DNA of 15,148 nucleotides from contig JAAEQP010001537.1 of the NCBI GenBank assembly GCA_024231375.1, forward strand, positions 1-15,148, given 5' to 3'. Shown one piece after another: positions 6,769 through 13,474 of this stretch. The notes under the pieces were generated by a model. It had not been told where the DNA came from, did no database searches, and was given only the letters and a program-made list of their open reading frames with translations. Each line of letters starts with the position of its first letter. Within the stretch, counting starts at the first letter, position 1. This DNA is from a bacterium (GTDB taxonomy: Bacteria > Hydrogenedentota > Hydrogenedentia > Hydrogenedentiales > SLHB01). The position numbers and the translations under genes were made by a program.

Positions 6769-8136
6769 ATGCGACCTGCACCGATGACGTTTCGTTCAAT
6801 TTCGGGCATGCTTGGGGTGTGCCTGGTCGTATCCACCTGCGCGGTCGCGCAGGTGTTCCCGCTCAAACCCGTTAGAACCACGGACCCCGCCATTGACCTG
6901 CGGATGTCGGGTTCTTCCGTCAATCCCCGACCTCATGTGCCCTTGCGGAACGAGCCCGAGTACCGTTCGTTGTCGCCACAGTACGGCCGCTTCTCGTTGC
7001 GCATCCCGGACCGGGAGTACGATTGGGCCATAGATGAGTCCAAGGGCAGCGGAACCGGCTACAACCGAATCCGCATCGACACGGATGGCGACCACGATTT
7101 GGGCGACGAGGTGTGGGCCGTCGCGGAGGAGGTACGGGATGGCCGGGCGATCCTTCCGTTGGTGGGGTTGAAGGCCGGTAGCGGCGTTGATGAATACGTG
7201 TACTACGTGGCGCCGGAATTGAACGAGGAGTACGGCATCCCACGCATCCGTTCGGCATATCACATGCAAGGGACGGTGGCCTTCGGCGAGCGGGAATACC
7301 TGGTTGCGTTGTTCGATGACAACCTCACGAGCACCTACAACGACCCGTTTGTTGTAGAGAGCGAAACGCCGCCTATCGTGGGAGGCGACGTGCTGGTGAT
7401 CGATCTCGACGGGGACGGGAAGTTCGCGAAACGGGACCCCATGACCCGCGAGGCGTTTCCATTTGGGACATATCTTCTCGTAGACGGCGATGTCTTCAAG
7501 ATGCAGGCCCCGTCGAGCGGCCGGGAGCTGCGGGTGAGACCGTACGAGGGTACGTTGGGCAGGGTCCATGTGCAGAGCACGCGCGAGTTCGTGCTTGACC
7601 TGCTGAGCCCGGAGGGTGGATTGCGGTTGACGAGCGACTCGCGGGACGTGCGCGTTCCCGCTGGCACGTACGTGGTGTACTGCGCAGGCCTGGAAGGGAA
7701 GACGGCGGACGGATTCACGTGGCGCGCGGCGTGCTGGGGCAACACGGACTGGAAGGTCCGGGCGCGGCCGGGCATGGAGGCACGAATCGACCTTGCCGAC
7801 ACGCCGACGGACGCAGTGCAACTGGAGTTGGAGGGACGCGGCGGACTGGGCGCGACGTGGACCATCTACAGCCGCGAAGTGCGAAGCAGAATGCTGGTGA
7901 ACGAGTTGGTTCGCGGGCGGGGGAGTCCGCGAGTCGGCGAGCCGCTCCAGCTTCTGACGACGGCGAGAGAGACAGGCGACGCCTTGCAGTTCAGACTCGA
8001 ATTGAAGGACGGAACAGGTACGGTCTACGCGATCAGTGGCGCGCGACGGGACGGCGAGCGTGTGCCGGCGCCGTCCATCACGATCAAGGATGCGGCGGGG
8101 CATGTCGTCCATCAGGGCAACTTCCGATACGGGTGA
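6769..8136 (+). CDS. Unrecognised secreted protein, ends at a suspicious in-frame TGA
   Basis: As terminated at TGA 8134-8136 the product has 455 residues. A signal peptide (about 1-27, cleavage likely after AVA before Q28) sends it across the inner membrane; C24 is in a poor lipobox context (VSTC), so it is probably not a lipoprotein. Two Asp-rich segments, DTDGDHDLGDE (104-114) and DLDGDGKFAKRD (212-223), look like calcium-binding loops. The rest appears beta-rich. I do not recognise a family and assign no function. TGAGG (6757-6761) is a weak RBS 7 nt before the ATG. The frame does not look finished at the TGA: the last strand (PSITIKDAAGHVVHQGNFRYG) runs straight into another 41 protein-like codons (see 8137-8262). 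The gene may therefore encode a 496-residue protein with selenocysteine at position 456, or be a recent nonsense allele. Confidence 0.7.
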   Translation: MRPAPMTFRSISGMLGVCLVVSTCAVAQVFPLKPVRTTDPAIDLRMSGSSVNPRPHVPLRNEPEYRSLSPQYGRFSLRIPDREYDWAIDESKGSGTGYNRIRIDTDGDHDLGDEVWAVAEEVRDGRAILPLVGLKAGSGVDEYVYYVAPELNEEYGIPRIRSAYHMQGTVAFGEREYLVALFDDNLTSTYNDPFVVESETPPIVGGDVLVIDLDGDGKFAKRDPMTREAFPFGTYLLVDGDVFKMQAPSSGRELRVRPYEGTLGRVHVQSTREFVLDLLSPEGGLRLTSDSRDVRVPAGTYVVYCAGLEGKTADGFTWRAACWGNTDWKVRARPGMEARIDLADTPTDAVQLELEGRGGLGATWTIYSREVRSRMLVNELVRGRGSPRVGEPLQLLTTARETGDALQFRLELKDGTGTVYAISGARRDGERVPAPSITIKDAAGHVVHQGNFRYG

Positions 8137-8262
8137 GGCGGGACATGCGCGTACTCATGGCGAGTACCACCGAACGCGCGGGGCCGGTTCACGGCCGAGG
8201 CGACCCTGCACCTGGGACCGTTCAAGACGGTTTCGGTGCCGTGCATGTTCCGTCGCCGGTAG
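8137..8262 (+). other. In-frame coding continuation after TGA, 41 codons to TAG
   Basis: Directly after the TGA, in the same frame, come 41 codons ending at TAG 8260-8262. They read GGTCAYSWRVPPNARG followed by a strand-like FTAEATLHLGPFKTVSVP and an Arg-rich end. About 33 of 41 codons end in G or C, as expected for genes here, and the frame lacks stops. The alternative frame with ATG at 8145 has visibly lower GC3 and no protein-like pattern. The residue at the TGA would sit in a [stop]-G-G-T-C arrangement, which suits Cys or selenocysteine at that place. Coding continuation is inferred from composition and sequence character, not from homology. Confidence 0.6.
8151..8167 (+). promoter_or_regulatory. 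Hairpin just after the in-frame TGA, possible SECIS-like element
   Basis: GTACTC (8151-8156) and GAGTAC (8162-8167) form a perfect 6-bp stem with the 5-nt loop ATGGC. The loop begins 21 nt after the TGA, within the usual spacing of bacterial SECIS elements. A lower GCGC/GCGC pairing (8147-8150 with 8176-8179) is possible with a one-sided bulge. Against a SECIS, the first two loop bases are A and T, while bacterial elements usually have a G there. Confidence 0.3.
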
Positions 8263-8269
8263 GAGCGAG

Positions 8270-8545
8270 CGGGTAGGGCAATCGCACTGAGACCATCCGG
8301 GGGCCGGTGTCAACTTGGATGCGGCCTCATCCGCGCAACGCGCGTCGCCACCCGGTACGCGTGGGGGCGTACCGAGGTCTGCGCCACACCAAGTGTGCCA
8401 CCCACAACAGTGTTGTGGGTGGCTTCAGGCTACGGGATGGTGGCCCATCGTGAATCCGGCCGCCCACAAGCTGCCGCTTGAGGGTGGCACACCTTGTGAG
8501 ACCACATAGCCACGACGGCCCGGTTAGGTGCGATTGCCCTACGGG
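8270..8545. mobile_element. MITE-like element with 14-bp terminal inverted repeats
   Basis: TAGGGCAATCGCAC (8274-8287) is perfectly repeated in inverse at 8528-8541. The repeats are flanked by the direct tetranucleotide CGGG at 8270-8273 and 8542-8545, a possible target-site duplication. The 268-bp body is non-coding and full of secondary structure: a hairpin CGGTACGC/GCGTACCG (8353-8374), a near-perfect palindrome at 8397-8423, and imperfect complementarity between about 8385-8404 and 8483-8500. There is no transposase, so it would be a non-autonomous element or a dispersed structured repeat. It starts 8 bp after the TAG at 8260-8262 and ends 6 bp before the candidate priA -35. This also accounts for the gene-free stretch between 8262 and 8606. 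Confidence 0.6.
8397..8423. repeat. 27-nt perfect palindrome inside the MITE-like element
   Basis: Arms GCCACCCACAACA (8397-8409) and TGTTGTGGGTGGC (8411-8423) are perfect complements around a single central G. As DNA this is a cruciform-prone site near the middle of the element; as RNA the stem would have to open a few pairs to make a loop. Confidence 0.9.
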
Positions 8546-8550
8546 CGGGT

Positions 8551-8580
8551 TTGAGCCGGGGTCCATCCACGCCGTATAGT
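8551..8580 (+). promoter_or_regulatory. Candidate sigma-70-type promoter of priA
   Basis: TTGAGC (8551-8556) and TATAGT (8575-8580) are separated by 18 bp, the best two-box promoter in the window. The predicted start is near 8587, giving a leader of only about 19 nt before the ATG at 8606. Confidence 0.55.
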
Positions 8581-8605
8581 TGGCCTCCGGAGCATCAAAC
8601 CGATC

Positions 8606-11062
8606 ATGTCGTCCAAACTCTTCGCTCATATCGTACTGCCTGTGCCCGTGGACCATCCGTTCACGTACGAGATTCCCGTGCCGTTGCACGAGCGGGCGGT
8701 GCCGGGCATGCGGGCCGTGGTACCGGTTCAGAAACGCATCGAGACGGGGTTCATCGTGTCGGTGTCGGACACGAGCGAGGTGGACAAGACCCGTGCCCTT
8801 ATCGATCTGCCGGACGACGCGCCGGTGTTCGCCCCGGACCTTCTGGAACTGACCCAATGGATGGCCGAGTACTACTGTTGTTCGTGGGGCGAGGCGCTGC
8901 AGAGCGCGGTGCCGCCGGGCATCGCCATCCGATCCAAGATGCGGTATGTGCTGCAACTGGACCAACTCACGACGGGTCGGTTCAGCGATCGGCAACGGGC
9001 CGTGATCGCCGCCTTGCACCGGACGGGATCGATGACGGAGCGCCAACTCGCCAAGGCGGTGGGCGCCACGGCGCTGAGCAACACGTTGCGGGCGCTGGTG
9101 GCGCGCAACATCGTGCGCGCGGAGGCGCTGGCCATGGATGCCGGGGTGTCGGCGCGCACGGAAACGTGGGCGTGTTTGGTGGAGGATGGGATTCCGGCTC
9201 AAGAGGATTTGGCCGCCTTGCAGCGACGCGCGCCCAAGCAGGCGGCGGTGTACTTGGATCTGCTGCATGGCGAGCCGGAACGCTTGGCTTCGCTGCTCTA
9301 CGAGAAACACAAGGTCACGTCGGCTACGCTACGAGGGTTGGAGGAGAAGGGCCTGATTCGGCGCGAGGAACGGGAGTTCTTCCGCATTCCGGAGTTGGCG
9401 GCGGAGGGGTCGGCTTCGGTGAAGCACGAATTGAACGACGAGCAGGAGGCGGCCTACGACGCGGTGACGGACGCGATGGCGGAGGAACGGTTCCAGACGT
9501 TCTTGCTAAAAGGTATCACGGGATCGGGCAAGACGGAAGTCTACTTGCAGGCCATTGAACGGGCACTGGAACTCGGCCGGGACGCCATCATCCTGGTGCC
9601 GGAGATCTCGCTGACCCCGCAGACGGTGGGCCGGTTCAAGGCGCGGTTCGACACGAACATCGCGGTGTTGCACAGCGGATTGGGCGCGGGCGAACGGTAC
9701 GACGAATGGCGGCGCGCCCAGCGGGGCGAGGTGCGGATCGTGGTGGGCGCGCGGTCGGCGGTGTTCGCGCCATTGCCCAATGTAGGAATCATCGTGGTGG
9801 ACGAGGAGCACGACACGTCGTACAAGCAGTCCGAGTCGCCGCGATACCGGGCGCGTGACGTGGCCATCATGCGTGCAAAGATGAACAAGGCGGTGTGCGT
9901 GTTGGGGTCGGCGACGCCGTCCATCGAGTCGTTTCACAACAGCGAGTCGGGCAAATCGGTTCGGCTTGAATTGAAGCGGCGGGCGACCAACGCGCTGTTG
10001 CCCGAAGTCGAACTCGTGGATATGCGGGTGGAGACGCGGGAGGTGGGCGGCAAGATCATGTTGTCGCGCCGGCTGGAAGCCGAGGTGATGGACCGCGTGG
10101 CCAAGGGGGAACAGGTCTTGCTGCTTCTGAACCGGCGGGGATTCGCGCCGTTCGTGTTGTGCCCCCAGTGCGGGTGGGTGTCCGAATGCGAGAACTGCAA
10201 CGTGACGATGACGTATCACGCGAGTGGGGCCTATCTTCAGTGTCATTACTGCAGCGACCGCAGGGAAGTGCCGCAAGTCTGCGACGCGTGCTTCTTCAAT
10301 CCGCTGCTGTTCTTGGGAATGGGCACCCAGAAGATCGAAGATTATCTGATGCGGTCGTTCCCCGAGTGCCGGGTGGAACGCATGGACGCGGACACGACGT
10401 CGGGCAAGGGCGGGCATGCAAAGATACTGGGACGGTTGGCGGCTCGAGAGATCGACATTCTCATTGGCACGCAGATGATTGCCAAGGGACACGACTATCC
10501 GGCGGTGACACTGGTGGGCGTGATCAACGCGGACACGGGGCTGAGTTTGCCGGATTTTCGTGCGGCGGAATCGACGTTTCAACTGCTGACGCAGGTGGCG
10601 GGACGGGCCGGACGGGGCGACCGGCCGGGCAAGGTGATCGTCCAGACGTATCGTCCGAACCACTATGCGGTAATGACGGCAGCAGAGCACGACTACGAGG
10701 CGTTCTACGAGCGGGAAGTGACGGAGCGGAAGCATGCGGGGTATCCCCCGTTCCGGCGGCTGGCAAATCTGCTGATCGAGGCCGAGGATCCGTTGGACGC
10801 AGAGAAGGGTATGGCTTTGCTGCACCGGACCGTGCGTGAGCAGTTGGAGGTGTTGGGATTCCGTGGATTGGAGCTGCTCGGGCCCGCGCCGGCCACGGTA
10901 CGGCGGGTGAAGCGCAAGTACCGGTGGCACCTTGGCATTCTTTCGCGGAGCGCCCGGCGGATTAACGCGTTGTGCCGTGCCGTGCGTGAGGCGTATCCGG
11001 AAAAACGGCCGCCCAGAGGGGTCCAGTTGAAGGTTGATTTGGACCCGTACGGGGTGTTCTAA
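8606..11062 (+). CDS. priA: Primosomal protein N' (replication restart helicase PriA)
   Basis: PriA recognises stalled forks and D-loops and reloads the replicative helicase. The 818-residue length fits the family (about 730-830). The order is complete: an N-terminal 3'-end-binding domain (about 5-105), a winged-helix region (about 125-260), helicase lobe 1 with Walker A GITGSGKT (303-310), DEEH (399-402) and GSATPS (434-439), then a zinc domain. All eight Cys are present (519, 522, 528, 531, 546, 549, 559, 562). Helicase lobe 2 has GTQMIAKGHD (621-630) and QVAGRAGR (663-670), followed by the C-terminal domain (about 705-818). The frame is intact and all catalytic motifs are present. The RBS (CCGGAG, 8587-8592) is weak and distant. 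It appears monocistronic, with its own promoter just after the MITE-like element. Confidence 0.97.
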   Translation: MSSKLFAHIVLPVPVDHPFTYEIPVPLHERAVPGMRAVVPVQKRIETGFIVSVSDTSEVDKTRALIDLPDDAPVFAPDLLELTQWMAEYYCCSWGEALQSAVPPGIAIRSKMRYVLQLDQLTTGRFSDRQRAVIAALHRTGSMTERQLAKAVGATALSNTLRALVARNIVRAEALAMDAGVSARTETWACLVEDGIPAQEDLAALQRRAPKQAAVYLDLLHGEPERLASLLYEKHKVTSATLRGLEEKGLIRREEREFFRIPELAAEGSASVKHELNDEQEAAYDAVTDAMAEERFQTFLLKGITGSGKTEVYLQAIERALELGRDAIILVPEISLTPQTVGRFKARFDTNIAVLHSGLGAGERYDEWRRAQRGEVRIVVGARSAVFAPLPNVGIIVVDEEHDTSYKQSESPRYRARDVAIMRAKMNKAVCVLGSATPSIESFHNSESGKSVRLELKRRATNALLPEVELVDMRVETREVGGKIMLSRRLEAEVMDRVAKGEQVLLLLNRRGFAPFVLCPQCGWVSECENCNVTMTYHASGAYLQCHYCSDRREVPQVCDACFFNPLLFLGMGTQKIEDYLMRSFPECRVERMDADTTSGKGGHAKILGRLAAREIDILIGTQMIAKGHDYPAVTLVGVINADTGLSLPDFRAAESTFQLLTQVAGRAGRGDRPGKVIVQTYRPNHYAVMTAAEHDYEAFYEREVTERKHAGYPPFRRLANLLIEAEDPLDAEKGMALLHRTVREQLEVLGFRGLELLGPAPATVRRVKRKYRWHLGILSRSARRINALCRAVREAYPEKRPPRGVQLKVDLDPYGVF

Positions 11063-11116
11063 TCACACCAGATACGGTACAGATTTCAGGGGATCTCCAA
11101 TGGGTCGGCCTCGTAA

Positions 11117-11122
11117 TATGAT
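11117..11122 (+). promoter_or_regulatory. Possible -10 TATGAT of the PilZ/receiver gene
   Basis: TATGAT lies 21 nt before the ATG at 11144. No convincing -35 is present at 16-18 bp. The leader would be about 15 nt with a weak GGGAAAG (11130-11136) as RBS. Readthrough from priA, 81 bp upstream, is an alternative. Confidence 0.25.
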
Positions 11123-11143
11123 GCGATTGGGAAAGACACAACG

Positions 11144-12262
11144 ATGAGCGAAGACACTCAGAGTATCGAGGAAGCGCTGGAAGTCGGACGGGCCGTCATC
11201 TTCCATGCGGCAGAGCGTCAGTCGGAAGGAGCTCGCATCAAGACCTTCATCCGCGGCTGGCAACGGGGATCCTACATTCTCCTGGACGTCGCCGAGACGG
11301 CGAAGGCCCCACTGCTCCACGAGGGGCAGGAGTGTGTATTGCGGTTCGTGGCGCTGGGCAAGGTCTACGGATTCAGCGCGGCCGTGAAAGACGTGGGCAT
11401 GGGGTCGTTCAATACCTGTGTGCGTGTGAGTTGGCCCCACGACGTGTCTGCGATTCGCATTCGTCAGGAGGAGCGGGTCAGCACCCAGGCGCCCTGTACG
11501 GTCTTGAGCGAAATCGGTGCAGAGGCCGTCGGCGAGATTCAAGATGTGAGCGCCATGGGATGTCGTGTGGCGTCGCCACTCGTGACCCAGAAGGGCACTT
11601 CGGTCCGCCTCTCATTCGCGTTGCCGGACGGAACGACAATCGACAAGGTGCAGGCGCTGGTTCAGAATGTCAGCCCCTACCCGGGCGGCACCTACCTAGG
11701 GTGCAAGTTCGAATTCGAGGACGACTCGATCTCTCAGGAGTTGCGCCTGTACGTCTTGGCGACCCTGGATCGCATGCGAGGGGAGCGGCCGGGTGAGGGG
11801 CGTATCGTCATCATGGAGTCGGACGCGGACACTGTGATCGATTTGCGCGGAGTGCTTCAGGAGACTGGCTACGACGTAGCTATGGCGACCGATATGGTCG
11901 ACGGATTCTTCCTGCTGCGTCTGACGAAACCGGGCGCTTTGCTGGTGAGTGCGACACTTCCCGACTTGGGAGGGGTGGACGTATGCAGGCTGGTGAAGAG
12001 CAAGGAACGCTTCAAGGATTTGCCTGTCTTCGTCTACGGAGGAAAGGCGGACACGGTGGCTGGCCAGGCGGAGAAGGCTGGGGCTTCCGCATATTTCCCA
12101 TCCCTGGAAGCTCTGGGCAAAGTGACCAAGGCCATCACCGAAGCCTTCCCGCCGCCACCCAAGCCCGAAGACGCCGAGGAAGCCCTCAAGGCGTCAGGCG
12201 AACCGGAGGCGTCTCCGCAGCCGGAGGCCAAGCCCGAAGCCGAGGCCGCACCCGCTGAGTAA
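11144..12262 (+). CDS. PilZ-domain protein with C-terminal degenerate receiver domain
   Basis: A 372-residue soluble protein. Residues about 8-100 look like a YcgR-type N-terminal beta domain. A PilZ domain follows (about 104-212) with both cyclic-di-GMP-binding motifs intact: RQEER (107-111, RxxxR) and DVSAMG (134-139, DxSxxG). Residues about 219-335 have receiver-domain character: IVIMESDAD supplies the beta-1 strand and acidic pocket, and LPDLGG follows beta-3. The phospho-acceptor position reads S269 (LLVSATLPD) instead of Asp, and the usual KP motif reads FPS (318-320), so it is probably not phosphorylated. Residues 336-372 are a disordered Pro/Ala/Glu-rich tail. It likely binds cyclic-di-GMP and relays it by protein contact, perhaps to motility or surface machinery; the partner is unknown. 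Confidence 0.85.
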   Translation: MSEDTQSIEEALEVGRAVIFHAAERQSEGARIKTFIRGWQRGSYILLDVAETAKAPLLHEGQECVLRFVALGKVYGFSAAVKDVGMGSFNTCVRVSWPHDVSAIRIRQEERVSTQAPCTVLSEIGAEAVGEIQDVSAMGCRVASPLVTQKGTSVRLSFALPDGTTIDKVQALVQNVSPYPGGTYLGCKFEFEDDSISQELRLYVLATLDRMRGERPGEGRIVIMESDADTVIDLRGVLQETGYDVAMATDMVDGFFLLRLTKPGALLVSATLPDLGGVDVCRLVKSKERFKDLPVFVYGGKADTVAGQAEKAGASAYFPSLEALGKVTKAITEAFPPPPKPEDAEEALKASGEPEASPQPEAKPEAEAAPAE

Positions 12263-12290
12263 CGTACGGGTACTCTCACGAGAAACAGAA

Positions 12291-12325
12291 ACGCCGGAAC
12301 CGTGCCGCACGCATGGTTCCGGCGT
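12291..12325. terminator. Bidirectional terminator between convergent genes
   Basis: ACGCCGGAACC (12291-12301) and GGTTCCGGCGT (12315-12325) form a perfect 11-bp stem with a 13-nt loop. On the minus strand the stem is followed by a T-rich TTCTGTTTCT tract, and on the plus strand by a weaker CTTCCGTATTGT. It lies 28 bp after the PilZ/receiver gene and 36 bp after the end of the lipoprotein gene, as expected for a shared terminator. Confidence 0.8.
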
Positions 12326-12360
12326 CTTCCGTATTGTACTAGACGAAAATCGCAGGCTCG

Positions 12361-12792
12361 TTAGATGCCTTCGATTTCCATACCGACTACGCGCCAGACG
12401 CCGTCGGCTTCTTTCTTGAAGGAGAATTCCATCGTGGCGCTGCCGAATACGGCAACCATCTCGACGGGGTACGCGGTGGCCGCGTCGCCTTCGATGGTGA
12501 TTTCGACGTCGTCCCAGGTCACTTCGGCGTCATCGAGGTCGCCCTGGCTGAACACGTCTTCCAGGAAGATCTTCAGCTGGTCTTTGTTGCCCCACTCGTA
12601 GTGAGAGAAGTCGCTCGACAGGGGTTCCATGACCTTTTCGATGTCTTTGGCTTCCATGCCAGCCTTGAACTGACCAAGCCCCTGCGTGATGAGTTCCTTG
12701 GGATCCGGACCCCCGGCGCCGGTCGCACAGCCCGCAATAAAGGCCACAGCTACAAGGCTTACCGCCACTTTCATGAGAGTTGACTTACGCAA
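12361..12792 (-). CDS. NTF2/SnoaL-like lipoprotein
   Basis: A 143-residue predicted lipoprotein. The signal sequence (1-21) ends in the lipobox IAGC with C22 as the lipidated residue. The mature part starts with an alpha-helical stretch (PKELITQGLGQFKAGMEAKD) and continues with IEKVMEPLSSDFSHYEWGNK, then alternating strands ending WRVVGMEIEG. This helix-then-curved-sheet pattern is typical of NTF2-like/SnoaL/DUF4440 folds, which often bind small ligands. The start is a TTG at 12792 with GGGTGG 4 nt upstream; the next in-frame ATG (12774) would also keep the lipobox but has no RBS. Function is unknown; the fold call is by pattern only. Confidence 0.75.
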   Translation of the reverse strand: MRKSTLMKVAVSLVAVAFIAGCATGAGGPDPKELITQGLGQFKAGMEAKDIEKVMEPLSSDFSHYEWGNKDQLKIFLEDVFSQGDLDDAEVTWDDVEITIEGDAATAYPVEMVAVFGSATMEFSFKKEADGVWRVVGMEIEGI

Positions 12793-12828
12793 TGTTCCAC
12801 CCTTTCCTTAGACAGTTTCCGCACCGCT

Positions 12829-12834
12829 ATTGTA
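12829..12834 (-). promoter_or_regulatory. Possible -10 TACAAT of the lipoprotein gene
   Basis: On the minus strand TACAAT (12834-12829) lies 36 nt before the TTG start. No good -35 is at the usual distance. A small palindrome CGAAC-C-GTTCG (12837-12847) sits directly upstream and could be an operator. Confidence 0.35.
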
Positions 12835-12957
12835 AACGAACCGTTCGCACCAACGCGTATGGCCCGATAGAATAGCGCAGAACCGCCTTCGGTTCAAGCC
12901 GCGCGTCATCGATCTTTGCCCCCCCGCCATCCATTGCTTTTGTGGCCCCGCGCCCGG

Positions 12958-12966
12958 TAAGATAGT
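12958..12966 (+). promoter_or_regulatory. Possible -10 of the small PilZ gene
   Basis: TAAGATAGT contains two overlapping candidates, TAAGAT (with TTGCTT at 12934-12939, 18 bp upstream) and GATAGT followed by GG like other -10 elements in this window. The leader would be about 60 nt. The match is weak. Confidence 0.3.
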
Positions 12967-13029
12967 GGAACGGTGGCGTTGCGGGGCTCCGGCCTCGCGC
13001 GGCCGCTTCCACAGCGGGAGGAATTGGTC

Positions 13030-13392
13030 ATGCGGTACGACGGAGAAGAACGGCGGCGGTACGCGCGCAGTCGGCGCGGAATCAAGGCCGCGGTGGACGA
13101 CGGGGGCCCCGGCGTCCTCAACCACGTGGACAACATCAGCGGTAGCGGGGTGTTATGCCATACGGTGAAGCCCGTGCCGTTGATGACCAAGGTCGGTATG
13201 GCCTTGGAGCTTCCCAAGCCGGTCGGCAAACGCATCGAGTGCGAAGGCGTAGTGGTGCGGTGCGATCCCCACGACAGGGGCGACGACCATTTCAAGGTGG
13301 CCATCATCTACACGCGGATCACCGACGAGGACCGGAACGCCATCGAGGACTTCGTCGAACACGATCTTGGCGAGCCCGCCGGGGAAGACTGA
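13030..13392 (+). CDS. Single-domain PilZ protein
   Basis: A 120-residue soluble protein that is essentially one PilZ domain. The start at 13030 is set by GGAGGA (13017-13022), 7 nt upstream; a longer in-frame start at 12973 lacks an RBS. The RxxxR motif is R9-R13 (RRYAR), in a very basic N-terminus suited to wrapping cyclic-di-GMP. The N/DxSxxG motif is N35-I-S37-G-S-G40. The rest is a beta-barrel with an acidic C-terminal helix (TDEDRNAIEDFVEHDLGEP). It probably acts as a cyclic-di-GMP-responsive adaptor. The ABC permease gene starts 82 bp downstream on the same strand and may be cotranscribed, though a functional link is not evident. Confidence 0.85.
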   Translation: MRYDGEERRRYARSRRGIKAAVDDGGPGVLNHVDNISGSGVLCHTVKPVPLMTKVGMALELPKPVGKRIECEGVVVRCDPHDRGDDHFKVAIIYTRITDEDRNAIEDFVEHDLGEPAGED

Positions 13393-13433
13393 GCGCGCCC
13401 GGCGCGGACCCCGATCCCACGTCCGGTCACCCG

Positions 13434-13448
13434 GCCGCGAACCGCGGC
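13434..13448. repeat. Short hairpin GCCGCG-AAC-CGCGGC between PilZ and permease genes
   Basis: A perfect 6-bp GC-only stem with a 3-nt loop ends 26 bp before the permease ATG. There is no T-tract, so it is not a clear terminator. It could attenuate readthrough or be chance in GC-rich sequence. Confidence 0.3.
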
Positions 13449-13474
13449 GGATTTCCCATGCGTGAGATGATCCC

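Noticed and set aside
6769..6860. Lipoprotein signal at C24 of the secreted protein
   Set aside because: The preceding residues VST do not fit a lipobox, since Thr at -1 is unusual. A signal peptidase I site AVA before Q28 fits better.
8145..8276. Possible 43-residue ORF starting at ATG 8145 in another frame after the secreted-protein gene
   Set aside because: Its third-position GC is clearly lower than that of real genes here and the product is not protein-like. The overlapping frame continuous with the upstream gene has the coding character.
8353..8423. CRISPR-like or tandem repeat structure in the palindrome-rich stretch
   Set aside because: There are only inverted repeats, with no regularly spaced direct repeats.
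8274..8541. Integron attC site, because of GTTAGGT near 8524
   Set aside because: No matching RYYYAAC partner is found at the other side, the span is larger than usual attC sites, and there is no integrase or cassette array.
8327..9310. Long minus-strand reading frame over the MITE-like element and the start of priA
   Set aside because: It is the antisense shadow of priA, rich in Arg/His, and runs through the structured repeat. PriA on the plus strand is unambiguous.
9506..10930. Long minus-strand frame of over 470 codons inside priA
   Set aside because: It is a high-GC antisense shadow; the plus strand carries all helicase and zinc motifs.
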